Source of the DNA: DASYQV01 sp036005125
GTDB taxonomy: Bacteria > Acidobacteriota > Vicinamibacteria > Vicinamibacterales > UBA2999
Direction: 5' to 3'
DNA: 32,772 nt
Assembly (NCBI GenBank): GCA_036005125.1
Contig: DASYQV010000158.1
Coordinates: 1 to 32,772, forward strand
In this document: piece by piece, positions 26,814-32,772 of the stretch
How positions within the stretch are numbered: position 1 is the first letter of the stretch
Layout of the letters: each line of letters opens with the position of its first letter
Translations under genes and position numbers: made by a program
The notes under the pieces: generated by a model
Seen by the model: only the letters and a program-made list of their open reading frames with translations
Told to the model about the DNA's origin: nothing
Database searches by the model: none

Positions 26814-27713
26814 ATGCGTCCCATCTGCATGGCCCTGCTTGTCGTCCTCGCCGGCGTCTCACTCATCGCCCAGCAGCCTACCTTTCGTTCCGGCACGCGC
26901 ATCGTCCCGGTGGTTACCACGGTCACGGATGCGGAGAGGCGACTGGTCCCGAACCTCGAGCAGGTCGAGTTCACCATCCTCGACAACGGCAAGCCGCAGC
27001 AGATCTCCTTCTTCCAGAACGAGGTCCAGCCCTTCAGCGTGGTCGTCATGCTGGACACGAGCGCGAGCATGACCTCGAAGCTGGATTTGCTGAAGGCAGC
27101 GGCAGAACAGTTCCTGCTGCGGATGCTGCCGGTCGACAAGGGTCAGGTCGGGGCGTTCAACGACAAGATCCAGCTGAGCGGCAAGTTCACATCGGACCGG
27201 GACGACCTCATTGGCGCGCTGAGCGACCTGCAGTTTGGCAACCCGACACGCCTCTACGACGCAATCAATGAAAGCATGGCCGCGCTGCGCGGTGTGGAGG
27301 GTCGAAAGGTCGTTCTCGTCTTTACCGATGGGGACGACACGGCGAGCCGTCTGGGCCTCGGCGACGTGCTGGACCGCGCCCACAAGGAGGAAGTGATGGT
27401 CTATGCCATCGGCCTCGAATCCGAGTACTTCAACGGAGCACGGCAGGTCCGATCGCGGCCGGACCGTGGGCTGAAGAGACTCGCCGACGAGACCGGGGGC
27501 GGCTACTTCGAGCTGAAAAGGACCGACGAGCTTGCGCCAACCTTCACGCGCGTCGCACAGGAGCTTCACAGCCAGTACACGCTGGGTTTCACGCCGTCTG
27601 TCCTCGACGGCAAGGAACACAAGCTGGAAGTGAAGATGCGGAAGCCCGGTTTGAACGCCCGGGCACGAAAGTCCTACGTCGCGTCGCCCGAACGTCTCAC
27701 CAACACGCAATAA
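26814..27713 (+). CDS. Acidobacterial VWFA-related domain protein
   Basis: This is a 299-residue exported protein of the acidobacterial VWFA-related type. After a signal peptide (MALLVVLAGVSLIAQ) comes a short beta region (VVTTVTDAERRLVPNLEQVEF). A VWA domain follows with an intact MIDAS motif DTSAS (residues 81-85, VVMLDTSASM) and VLVFTDGDDTASR. VWA domains bind ligands or partners through a divalent metal. The start is the ATG at 26814; an in-frame ATG at 26775 adds 13 residues and spoils the signal peptide. This family is strongly enriched in Acidobacteriota, which supports the taxonomic guess. A hairpin lies right after the stop. Confidence 0.93.
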   Translation: MRPICMALLVVLAGVSLIAQQPTFRSGTRIVPVVTTVTDAERRLVPNLEQVEFTILDNGKPQQISFFQNEVQPFSVVVMLDTSASMTSKLDLLKAAAEQFLLRMLPVDKGQVGAFNDKIQLSGKFTSDRDDLIGALSDLQFGNPTRLYDAINESMAALRGVEGRKVVLVFTDGDDTASRLGLGDVLDRAHKEEVMVYAIGLESEYFNGARQVRSRPDRGLKRLADETGGGYFELKRTDELAPTFTRVAQELHSQYTLGFTPSVLDGKEHKLEVKMRKPGLNARARKSYVASPERLTNTQ

Positions 27714-27738
27714 CCGCGGGTTTATTCAGAACCCGCGG
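27714..27738. terminator. Hairpin terminator between convergent genes
   Basis: CCGCGGGTT (27714-27722) pairs perfectly with AACCCGCGG (27730-27738) around a 7-base loop. It starts at the base after the VWA stop codon and faces a convergent small gene. There is no long T run, so intrinsic termination may be weak, but the position fits a shared terminator. Confidence 0.7.
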
Positions 27739-27773
27739 TCGGTACGAAGGGGAACGCGCGACGGCAGAAGCGC

Positions 27774-27878
27774 TTACGCGAATACGGAAGCGATGAGCGC
27801 GATGAGCAGCAGCGTGGCGACCACTACCTCGACGGTCGCCGAGAATGAGTAGTCGTAGATACCCAGCCTTTGGAGCAC
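27774..27878 (-). CDS. Small single-helix membrane protein (34 residues)
   Basis: On the minus strand a GTG at 27878 opens a 34-codon frame beginning VLQRLGIYDYSFSATVEVVV, followed by a hydrophobic helix (ATLLLIALIASVFA) and TAA. AAAGGAG lies 9 bases upstream as a ribosome site. The polar-then-hydrophobic layout is what a tiny inner-membrane protein looks like. A competing longer frame (27697-27915) gives Arg/His-rich sequence and is less credible. It lies 79 bp downstream of the MoaD-like gene on the same strand. Function unknown. Confidence 0.6.
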   Translation of the reverse strand: MLQRLGIYDYSFSATVEVVVATLLLIALIASVFA

Positions 27879-27957
27879 TGGCGTTGTCTCCTTTGCTTAC
27901 AGGGCGGATATTCACGTTCCGTCCTGAAGACTAAGACGCCAGTTCCGCACGGAAGGT

Positions 27958-28221
27958 TTACAACTTTCGTGACATCGCGGGCACAATTTCCACGCGGTCT
28001 CCATCCCTGACCGGATACTGCGGTACGCCGTACGGCAGCAATTCATCGTTCACCACGAAGTTGAACATCGAATCTTCGAGTTCGGCCACCAGCCGCGGCG
28101 CCCGGCGTTCGAGGGCGATCACGAGCTCCGCAATCGTCTGCACCGGCTGCACGATGGTGAGCGCGTCCGCTCCGGCCGCAAACGGCCTCAACTCCGAGGG
28201 AAGGTACACTGTGACAGGCAT
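27958..28221 (-). CDS. MoaD/ThiS-like protein lacking C-terminal Gly-Gly
   Basis: This is an 87-residue beta-grasp protein with the MoaD/ThiS pattern: MPVTVYLPSELRPFAAG, TIAELVIALERRAPRL, FNFVVNDELLPYG, and YPVRDGDRVEIVPAMSRKL. Functional sulfur carriers end in Gly-Gly, which is adenylated and thiocarboxylated. This one ends in SRKL, with no glycine pair. It may have lost carrier activity, need trimming, or serve another role. It is transcribed divergently from the frataxin gene with a 58-bp gap. Confidence 0.85.
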   Translation of the reverse strand: MPVTVYLPSELRPFAAGADALTIVQPVQTIAELVIALERRAPRLVAELEDSMFNFVVNDELLPYGVPQYPVRDGDRVEIVPAMSRKL

Positions 28222-28279
28222 ACGGTTCCGAGTATAACGAAGGCCCCCACGATCAGACCGTTGTCATAGAATTGCCCGC

Positions 28280-28600
28280 ATGGCCGATCTGACGGAACAG
28301 GAGTTTCGCGTGAAGGCAGACAATGCGCTCGAAGGCGCGCGCAAAGCGCTCCTGCCGATCGCGGACGAGGAGGAGTTCGAGATCGAGCTGCAGAACGGCG
28401 TGCTGCAGATTCTGTTCGAGGAGCCGTCCGAGACCAAGTTCGTGGTGAGCCCGAATGCGCCTGTCCGGCAGATCTGGGTATCGGCACTCTCCCGCAGCTA
28501 CAAGCTCCCGTGGTCCGCCAACACGTCGACGTTCGCCCTCGATGGCGAACCGCTCAATGCGCTGCTCGAACGGCTGGTCCGACAGCATCTTGGAGGATGA
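28280..28600 (+). CDS. cyaY: Frataxin-like iron protein CyaY
   Basis: This is a 106-residue frataxin-fold protein. The N-terminal helix is acidic (DLTEQEFRVKADNALEGARK). The strands contain EIELQNGVLQILFEE and FVVSPNAPVRQIWVSALSRSYKL, with the conserved NxPxRQIW core. It closes with a helix, LNALLERLVRQHLGG. Frataxins bind iron and tune the cysteine desulfurase IscS in Fe-S assembly. It is one base from the gamma-glutamyltransferase gene, whose ribosome site (GGAGGA) lies in its last codons. Fe-S supply fits the many Fe-S proteins in this window, though that link is inference. Confidence 0.93.
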   Translation: MADLTEQEFRVKADNALEGARKALLPIADEEEFEIELQNGVLQILFEEPSETKFVVSPNAPVRQIWVSALSRSYKLPWSANTSTFALDGEPLNALLERLVRQHLGG

Positions 28601-28601
28601 T

Positions 28602-30326
28602 ATGCGCCGATCGATCGCGCGCGTCGTTGGCTTCGTGCTCATGTTGCTGATCGCATCCGCCATGACGATTCTTTCCGCTCAACAGTCAGGCGACCGTCCC
28701 GCGGGGAACGTCCGGGGCACACGTTCCGCCGTGCTCGCACGCAACGGGCTGATCGCCACGAGCCAACCGCTTGCCTCGGCCGCCGGCCTGCAGGTGTTGC
28801 AGGAAGGCGGCAATGCAATCGACGCAGCGGTCACGGCCGCCGCGGTCCTCGCTGTCGTCGAGCCGACCATGACCGGCATCGGCGGCGACGTATTTGCCAT
28901 CGTCTACGACGCCAGGACAAAGAGGCTGAGGGGTCTGAACTCGAGCGGCCGCGCCGGCGCGAAGGCCGACGCCGACATGCTGCTGGCCAGGGGCATCACG
29001 CAGATGCCTGACGGCGGTGCGTATCCGGTGACCGTTCCGGGCGCGCTGGCCGGCTGGGCCGAGCTCCTCGCACAGCACGGCACAATCCCGCTCTCACGCG
29101 CGCTGGCGCCCGCCATCCGCTACGCGCGGGATGGTTACGCGGTGTCCGAGATCATCGCGGCCCAGTGGAACGCGTCGACCACGAAGCTGTTGGAAGATCC
29201 GCCGGCCGCTGCGGTCTTTCTGCCAGGCGGACGCGCGCCCTGGGCAGGGGAGATCTTCCGCAACCCGGACCTGGCGCGAACGCTGGAGCAGGTGGCCGGC
29301 GGCGGGCGCGACGTGTTCTACAAAGGTCCGATCGGACGGGCCATCGTCGCCGACATCCAGCAGCGCGGCGGGTTTCTCACCGAAGCCGATTTCGCCAGCC
29401 ACACCGCTGATTGGGTGGCGCCGATCCGCACGCGCTACCGCGGCTACGACGTCTACGAGATGCCGCCCAACACGCAGGGCTTCGTGGCGCTCGAAATGCT
29501 GAATATTCTCGAGGGCTACGACATCGCGTCGCTCGGCCACAACAGCGCCGAGTATCTGCACCGGCTCGTCGAAGCCAAGCGGATTGCGTTCGCCGATCGT
29601 GCGGCGTATCTCGCCGATCCCAATCGTGTGCCGCCGCAGCTCCTGGAGACACTCATCTCGAAGGAGTACGCGGCCACTCGCCGAAAGGAGATCGATCCGA
29701 ACAAGGCCGCCCCTGAATACAAGCCCGGTGTGTTCGCCGGGCACGTCACGGCCGATGCGTTCTTCGACGGCCGCGATCACGGGGACACGATCTATCTGGC
29801 CGCCGCCGACGGGCAGGGGAACGCCATCTCGTTCATCAACTCGCTGTTCTCCGATTTCGGCGCCGGGATTGTCACGCCGGGCACCGGCATCGCGCTGCAC
29901 AACCGCGGCAGCGGCTTCACGCTCCGAAAGGGACACCCGAACCGCCTCGCCCCGGGGCTGCGACCATTCCATACGCTCGTGCCGGCGTTCATCATGAAGG
30001 ACGGCATGCCCCTCATGACCTTCGGCGTGATGGGCGGTGACAATCAGGCCCAGGCGCACGTGCAGATCGTCGTCAACGTGATCGACTTCGGCATGAACGT
30101 GCAGGAAGCCGGCGACGCCGCGCGCGTGCGGCATGGAGGCGACGCGCTTGCCGTCGAGAGCGGCATCACCGCCGACGTGCGCGCCGGGCTGTCCAAGCGA
30201 GGTCACACGATCCGCAACGGCCGCGGCGCGATGGGCGGGTATCAGGCCGTGATGATCGACCCGAGGACCGGCGTCCTGATGGGAGGCTCGGATGTGCGAA
30301 AGGACGGCCTCGCGATCGGATGGTAA
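28602..30326 (+). CDS. ggt: Gamma-glutamyltransferase
   Basis: This is a 574-residue exported Ntn-hydrolase precursor. A signal peptide (RSIARVVGFVLMLLIASAMTILSA) leads into the classical large-subunit sequence: ASAAGLQVLQEGGNAIDAAV, VVEPTMTGIGGDVFAIVYD. The autocatalytic cleavage point falls at T396 in DHGDTIYL, where Thr becomes the N-terminal nucleophile of the small subunit. Small-subunit motifs GNAISFINSLF, GIVTPGTGIALHNRG and MTFGVMGGDNQAQAH follow. It should cleave or transfer gamma-glutamyl groups, as in glutathione use, in the periplasm. The open frame extends upstream to 28455, but ATG 28602 has both a ribosome site and a signal peptide. Confidence 0.94.
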   Translation: MRRSIARVVGFVLMLLIASAMTILSAQQSGDRPAGNVRGTRSAVLARNGLIATSQPLASAAGLQVLQEGGNAIDAAVTAAAVLAVVEPTMTGIGGDVFAIVYDARTKRLRGLNSSGRAGAKADADMLLARGITQMPDGGAYPVTVPGALAGWAELLAQHGTIPLSRALAPAIRYARDGYAVSEIIAAQWNASTTKLLEDPPAAAVFLPGGRAPWAGEIFRNPDLARTLEQVAGGGRDVFYKGPIGRAIVADIQQRGGFLTEADFASHTADWVAPIRTRYRGYDVYEMPPNTQGFVALEMLNILEGYDIASLGHNSAEYLHRLVEAKRIAFADRAAYLADPNRVPPQLLETLISKEYAATRRKEIDPNKAAPEYKPGVFAGHVTADAFFDGRDHGDTIYLAAADGQGNAISFINSLFSDFGAGIVTPGTGIALHNRGSGFTLRKGHPNRLAPGLRPFHTLVPAFIMKDGMPLMTFGVMGGDNQAQAHVQIVVNVIDFGMNVQEAGDAARVRHGGDALAVESGITADVRAGLSKRGHTIRNGRGAMGGYQAVMIDPRTGVLMGGSDVRKDGLAIGW

Positions 30327-30337
30327 TGCGTACATAG

Positions 30338-30404
30338 GCCGCATCCTTAGATGCGGCGCTGGGCCGGGTCTAAAAGTTCGTAGGCCGCATCTTCAGATGC
30401 GGCC
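30338..30404. repeat. REP-like hairpin pair
   Basis: GCCGCATC (30338-30345) pairs with GATGCGGC (30350-30357). GGCCGCATCT (30383-30392) pairs with AGATGCGGCC (30395-30404). Both match the hairpin at 26647-26670. The intervening GGGCCGGGTCTAAAAG matches the opposite strand of about 26733-26750. It fills the gap between two convergent genes. Confidence 0.88.
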
Positions 30405-30421
30405 CGGTTGAATCACGTCCT

Positions 30422-31519
30422 TCAGAGCTTGAATCCTTCGCGCAGCGGATCCTCGTCATCGATCACGAACGTGTGCTCGCCGGTGATCCACGCCGACCCC
30501 TGAATCTCGGCGACGATTGCCGGCAGCTCGCCCACCTGCGTACGATGCAGCACGCGTCCGCGGAAGAGCGTCCCGATCACGCTCTCGTGAACGAACGGTG
30601 ACCCCTCCGGCAGCAGACCCATCGCATCCAGCACGGCCATCACCGCGGCGGTACCCGTCCCGCACGGCGAGCGATCGACCTCGGCGTCGGCAAACACCGT
30701 CAGGTTGCGGAGGTGCGCCTCGAAGTCGTGTGGAGGCCCGGTGAAGATCACGCCGTACAACCCGCGCAGCGCCGGCTCGAGCGGATGCTGAATCGTCGAT
30801 GACGAGCCCTGGAGCGCGTTCTTGATATCGGTCGCAATCCGCCGCAGCTCGGGCACGCGCCGCGGCTCGAGCGGAATGCCGATGGCTTCGGAGTCGGCAA
30901 TCGCGTAGAACGCGCCGCCAAAGGCGATGTCAACGCGCAGCTCCCGCGTGCCGAGCTTGACGGTCCGGCCGGCCGCATAGACGAACGATGGCACGTTCGT
31001 GAACGTGACCGCGTCGACATGCCGACGATCGCCCTGCCGCAGCACGCGTGCCCGGGCGTGAATCGTGCCGGCCGGTGAGTCGAACGCGAGCTCCTCCACC
31101 CCAACGGGCTGGGAAACGCCCGTTGGGGACCCCGGCTCGTGCTCGCTTCGACCCGTGGGCATCTCCGGCTGGAGCTCGCCATCCGTCCGTTCGCGCGCCG
31201 CGAACAGGCCGCGCTCGATCGCAATCGTCGTCACGGCAATGACGCCGTGCCCGCACATCGTGCTGTACCCTTCGTTGTGCATGAACAACACGCCGGCCTG
31301 CGAACCTGTCGAAACCGGCTCGGTCAGCATGGCCCCGTACATGTCGGCGTGCCCGCGCGGCTCGAGCATGACCGCCCGGCGCAGGTGATCGGCATGTTGC
31401 TGCATCCACTCCCGCTTCTCCAGCATCGTCCTGCCGACCGGGCGCGGCAGGCCGTCGACGATGAGCCGGAGCGGTTCGCCGGCCGCATGCGCATCAATCG
31501 TTTTGATCACGTGCACCAT
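30422..31519 (-). CDS. Proline racemase-family enzyme (hydroxyproline 2-epimerase-like)
   Basis: This is a 365-residue proline racemase-fold protein. Both active-site cysteines are present: C89 (GYSTMCGHGVIAV) and C286 (DRSPCGTGTAAVM). The two-cysteine form points to a racemase or epimerase such as 4-hydroxyproline 2-epimerase. The dehydratases have Thr at the first position. A stretch at about 112-143, including EPGSPTGVSQPVG, interrupts the normally short link between TIAIERGL and FDSPAGTI. It corresponds to a palindromic repeat at 31100-31137. Active-site blocks lie outside it. The open frame extends to 32491 across the divergent neighbour; ATG 31519 gives the family start MVHVIKTIDAHAAGEP. 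The divergent deacylase and cyclodeaminase-like genes support imino-acid catabolism. Confidence 0.92.
   Translation of the reverse strand: MVHVIKTIDAHAAGEPLRLIVDGLPRPVGRTMLEKREWMQQHADHLRRAVMLEPRGHADMYGAMLTEPVSTGSQAGVLFMHNEGYSTMCGHGVIAVTTIAIERGLFAARERTDGELQPEMPTGRSEHEPGSPTGVSQPVGVEELAFDSPAGTIHARARVLRQGDRRHVDAVTFTNVPSFVYAAGRTVKLGTRELRVDIAFGGAFYAIADSEAIGIPLEPRRVPELRRIATDIKNALQGSSSTIQHPLEPALRGLYGVIFTGPPHDFEAHLRNLTVFADAEVDRSPCGTGTAAVMAVLDAMGLLPEGSPFVHESVIGTLFRGRVLHRTQVGELPAIVAEIQGSAWITGEHTFVIDDEDPLREGFKL
31100..31137. repeat. Palindromic repeat translated within the epimerase gene
   Basis: CCCCAACGGGC (31100-31110) pairs perfectly with 31119-31129 around an 8-base loop, and ACCCCGG follows. The right half matches 1169-1191 at 21 of 22 positions. 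It is read in frame on the minus strand, adding about 12 residues. Confidence 0.85.
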
Positions 31520-31564
31520 GAGCCACTTCACCGTCTTTCGGCACTTTAAGGTAGAAAGGAGATT

Positions 31565-32518
31565 GTGAAAGCTTACTACTGCGACCATTTCGTCCTTCCG
31601 CTGCCCGAAGGACACCGTTTCCCGATGGCAAAGTACCGGCTGGTTCGCGAGCGGGTCATGGCAGACCGGCTCATCGATGCGGACGACCTGCGCGAAGCGC
31701 TTCCCGCATCCTGGACGGATCTGGCGCTCGTGCACACAGCCGAGTATCTTGCGAACGTCGAGCACGGCACCTTGCCGCGCGAGGTGCAGCGGCGGATCGG
31801 ATTCCCGTGGTCGCCTCAGATGGTCGAGCGTGCCCGGCGCTCGGTTGGAGCCACGATTCAGGCGTCGCGCGCGGCGCTCGAGGACGGGGCGGCCGCCAAC
31901 CTTGCCGGCGGGACGCATCACGGGTTCAGCGATCGCGGCGAGGGGTTCTGCGTGTTCAACGACGTGGCCGTGGCCGCACGCGTGTTGTTGCGCGATCGCG
32001 CGATTCACCGGGCGGCCGTTGTCGACTGCGATGTGCACCAGGGAAATGGCACGGCGGCGATCTTCGCCGGTGACGACCGGGTGTTCACGTTCTCGATGCA
32101 CGGCGCGAACAACTTTCCATTTCGAAAGGAGACCAGCGATCTCGACGTGATGCTCGACGATGGTCTCAGCGACGACGATTACCTCGCGCTTCTCGCGCAC
32201 CATCTCCCGGGCGTGCTCGATCGTGCACGGCCGGACGTTGTGTTCTACGTGTCGGGCGCCGATCCGTACCACGGCGACCGCCTCGGACGTCTGAGGCTGA
32301 CGATTGACGGCTTGCGTCGACGGGACGCCTTCGTCTTTGCCGAGTGCCGCGCCCGCGCTCTTCCGATCGTCGTCACGATGGCCGGCGGGTACGCGACGGA
32401 CGTGGAGGCGATCGTCACCATCCACGCGAACACGATTCGGGAAGCGGTCCTCAGCATCGGTCTCGCGCATCGAGCCGACCCATTTGACCATTTCAGATAT
32501 ATCAAAATGATCAAATGA
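31565..32518 (+). CDS. Histone-deacetylase-superfamily deacylase
   Basis: This is a 317-residue member of the arginase/deacetylase fold, related to class II-type bacterial deacylases. The catalytic histidine pair is H118-H119 (GGTHHGFSDRGEGFC). The zinc ligands are D156, H158 (VVDCDVHQGNGT) and D233 (SGADPYHGDRLG). It should remove acyl groups from small amides, acylated amines or protein lysines. The start is a GTG at 31565 behind AAAGGAG, with only 3 bases between. The gene is divergent from the epimerase gene with a 45-bp gap. Its stop overlaps the next start (ATGA), so it is translationally coupled to the cyclodeaminase-like gene. Confidence 0.93.
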   Translation: MKAYYCDHFVLPLPEGHRFPMAKYRLVRERVMADRLIDADDLREALPASWTDLALVHTAEYLANVEHGTLPREVQRRIGFPWSPQMVERARRSVGATIQASRAALEDGAAANLAGGTHHGFSDRGEGFCVFNDVAVAARVLLRDRAIHRAAVVDCDVHQGNGTAAIFAGDDRVFTFSMHGANNFPFRKETSDLDVMLDDGLSDDDYLALLAHHLPGVLDRARPDVVFYVSGADPYHGDRLGRLRLTIDGLRRRDAFVFAECRARALPIVVTMAGGYATDVEAIVTIHANTIREAVLSIGLAHRADPFDHFRYIKMIK

Positions 32519-32772
32519 TTCCGTTTTTGCTGCTCACCGAAGCGCACGTCAGGTCCGTGTTGCCCATGTCGGACCTGATTCCCGCGATGGAGTCCGCGCT
32601 GGCGCGCTTTTCCGCCGGCGATGTGCAACAGCCGGTGCGCACGGTGCTTCAAGTCGGGAGGCACAACGCGTTCGTCGGTCTGATGCCGGCGTACGACCCG
32701 CACCCGCCGGCGATGGGCGCGAAAATCGTGACCGTCTTCGGCGGCAACGCGGACCGGGGCCTGCCGACCCAT
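32515..32772 (+). CDS. Ornithine cyclodeaminase/mu-crystallin family, N-terminal part
   Basis: This gene runs off the window end; 86 codons are visible without a stop. The sequence begins MIPFLLLTEAHVRSVLPMSD and continues with MESALARFSAG, QQPVRTVLQV, FVGLMPAYDP and MGAKIVTVFGGN. This is the N-terminal pattern of the ornithine cyclodeaminase family. Members include delta1-pyrroline-2-carboxylate reductases of hydroxyproline breakdown. ATG 32515 overlaps the deacylase stop by ATGA. The NAD-binding half lies beyond the window. Proximity to the epimerase-like gene favours a ketimine reductase role. Confidence 0.88.
   Translation, partial: MIPFLLLTEAHVRSVLPMSDLIPAMESALARFSAGDVQQPVRTVLQVGRHNAFVGLMPAYDPHPPAMGAKIVTVFGGNADRGLPTH

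Noticed and set aside
30422..32491. Single 689-residue minus-strand gene
   Set aside because: The part above 31519 is antisense to the deacylase gene and has no family match. The proline racemase family starts at ATG 31519.

Overview
The window is GC-rich, densely coded bacterial chromosome. It most resembles an Acidobacteriota genome, probably of the Vicinamibacterales (subgroup 6) type. The evidence is a VWA protein of the acidobacterial VWFA-related kind, several secreted PQQ-like beta-propellers, an NHL propeller, a CHASE hybrid histidine kinase, and abundant palindromic and short tandem repeats between genes. The taxonomic call is inference. No rRNA, tRNA, CRISPR array, transposase or phage gene was seen.

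Layout. (1) 1-6235, minus strand: a secreted seven-to-eight-bladed-type propeller, an iron-dependent alcohol dehydrogenase, a second propeller, and a large propeller with Ig-like and lectin-like C-terminal domains. (2) 6456-15895, plus strand: the most interesting region. It holds a GcvH-like lipoyl carrier, a CobW/G3E GTPase, a small cysteine-rich HdrA-like fragment, a 2x[4Fe-4S] protein, a radical SAM enzyme, a fusion of DUF116 with a polyprenyl diphosphate synthase, a prenyltransferase-beta-like alpha-toroid protein, and a class II triterpene cyclase with a DxDD acid motif. A Phd/VapC-type toxin-antitoxin pair sits between the last two. I read this as a candidate isoprenoid-modifying system that pairs a lipoyl carrier and Fe-S/radical chemistry with terpene synthesis. 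The product is unknown. (3) 15966-21859, plus strand: CHASE hybrid histidine kinase, MATE exporter, ACMSD-like amidohydrolase, and zeta-crystallin-like quinone reductase. (4) 22136-25139, minus strand: SurA-like/DsbA-like thioredoxin, ABM monooxygenase, HupE/UreJ-like membrane protein. (5) 25406-30326: NHL propeller, VWA protein, a tiny membrane protein, a MoaD/ThiS-like protein without a Gly-Gly tail, frataxin (CyaY), and gamma-glutamyltransferase. (6) 30422-32772: a hydroxyproline epimerase-like proline racemase, divergent from a histone-deacetylase-like deacylase coupled to a truncated ornithine-cyclodeaminase-family gene. This looks like an amino acid or imino acid catabolic group.

A second theme is intergenic architecture. 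Many gaps are filled almost from stop codon to start codon by arrays of imperfect 7-nt repeats. The unit differs from gap to gap, and the second half of the gap is usually the reverse complement of the first, so the gap becomes a large palindrome. The clearest case is 21859-22136, with perfect 40-bp arms. Other dispersed palindromes lie inside genes and are translated in frame (1100-1191, 4513-4552, 31100-31137). REP-like hairpins recur at 26641-26755 and 30338-30404.

No gene-free stretch exceeds 300 bases.
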